Source of the DNA: Clostridia bacterium | GTDB lineage: Bacteria; Bacillota; Clostridia; Christensenellales; CAG-314 | Reading direction: 5' to 3' | Length of the DNA: 31,560 nucleotides | Assembly (NCBI GenBank): GCA_900769665.1 | Contig: CAAGHL010000028.1 | Span: 1-31,560 of the forward strand | Shown here: positions 31,550-31,560 of the stretch, one piece after another | Layout of the letters: each line of letters starts with the position of its first letter | Numbering within the stretch: the stretch's first letter is position 1 | The notes under the pieces: generated by a model | What the model saw: only the letters and a program-made list of their open reading frames with translations | Databases searched by the model: none | Told to the model about the DNA's origin: nothing | Translations under genes and position numbers: made by a program

Positions 31550-31560
31550 AATTATCTCGC

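Noticed and set aside
1..31560. CRISPR array
   Set aside because: No regularly spaced direct repeats were seen; all repeats found are inverted or dispersed.

Overview
The window looks like a chromosomal segment of an uncultured Gram-positive bacterium of the Clostridia type (Bacillota). Evidence: strong GGAGG-type ribosome binding sites, TTGACT/17 bp/TACAAT-type promoters, the order mrnC-rlmB-sigH, the order dnaX-ybaB-recR, an RqcP-type S4 protein, and the clostridial nucleoside kinase that carries a ThrRS-like N-terminus. Genus and family cannot be read from the sequence; a Christensenellales-like gut lineage is only a guess. Most genes lie on the minus strand. The plus strand carries two genes: a DUF2804 protein and tex.

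Layout. 1-1.65 kb: tRNA-Asn, the bifunctional isoprenoid enzyme IspDF and RqcP. 1.65-2.18 kb: an intergenic repeat element with long inverted arms. 2.2-7.2 kb: recR, ybaB, dnaX, then the sigH-rlmB-mrnC-GNAT operon. 7.5-8.5 kb: DUF2804 protein (+). 8.7-11.5 kb: a 921-residue protein with an apparent GAP1-type (GTPase-associated conflict system) N-terminus. 11.5-12.1 kb: a second block of structured repeats. 12.1-19.2 kb: a type IV pilus / competence-pseudopilus operon, transcribed in the order three minor prepilins, PilM-like protein, prepilin peptidase, PilC, PilB. 19.6-21.5 kb: an AT-rich two-gene unit (AAA ATPase plus RloB-like TOPRIM protein). It resembles RloAB/AbiL/PARIS-type phage defence pairs and sits between the pilus operon and the major pilin (21.7-22.1 kb). 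22.1-23.5 kb: 1.36 kb without a convincing gene but full of nested inverted repeats, including a 291 bp element with 27 bp terminal arms and two internal hairpin arms. 23.5-25.6 kb: tex (+). 25.6-26.05 kb: an inverted pair of double-hairpin repeats and a palindromic terminator. 26.06-31.3 kb: nucleoside kinase, an acidic membrane-anchored protein of unknown function, a tandem of catalytic ClpP with a ClpP-like protein that has lost all three catalytic residues, and a DUF1624-type membrane protein.

How it fits together. Most of the window is housekeeping: isoprenoid precursors, ribosome rescue, replication and recombination, rRNA processing. The pilus cluster supplies an assembly ATPase, platform, peptidase, cytoplasmic PilM-like protein and four prepilins; no retraction ATPase (PilT), PilN, PilO or secretin gene is visible here. 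The SigH-like factor could in principle control competence or pilus genes, but nothing in the sequence proves this. The most unusual content is the non-coding material: several multi-branched intergenic repeats sharing short modules, the defence-like insertion with a palindromic operator over its promoter, and the ClpP/ClpR-like pair.
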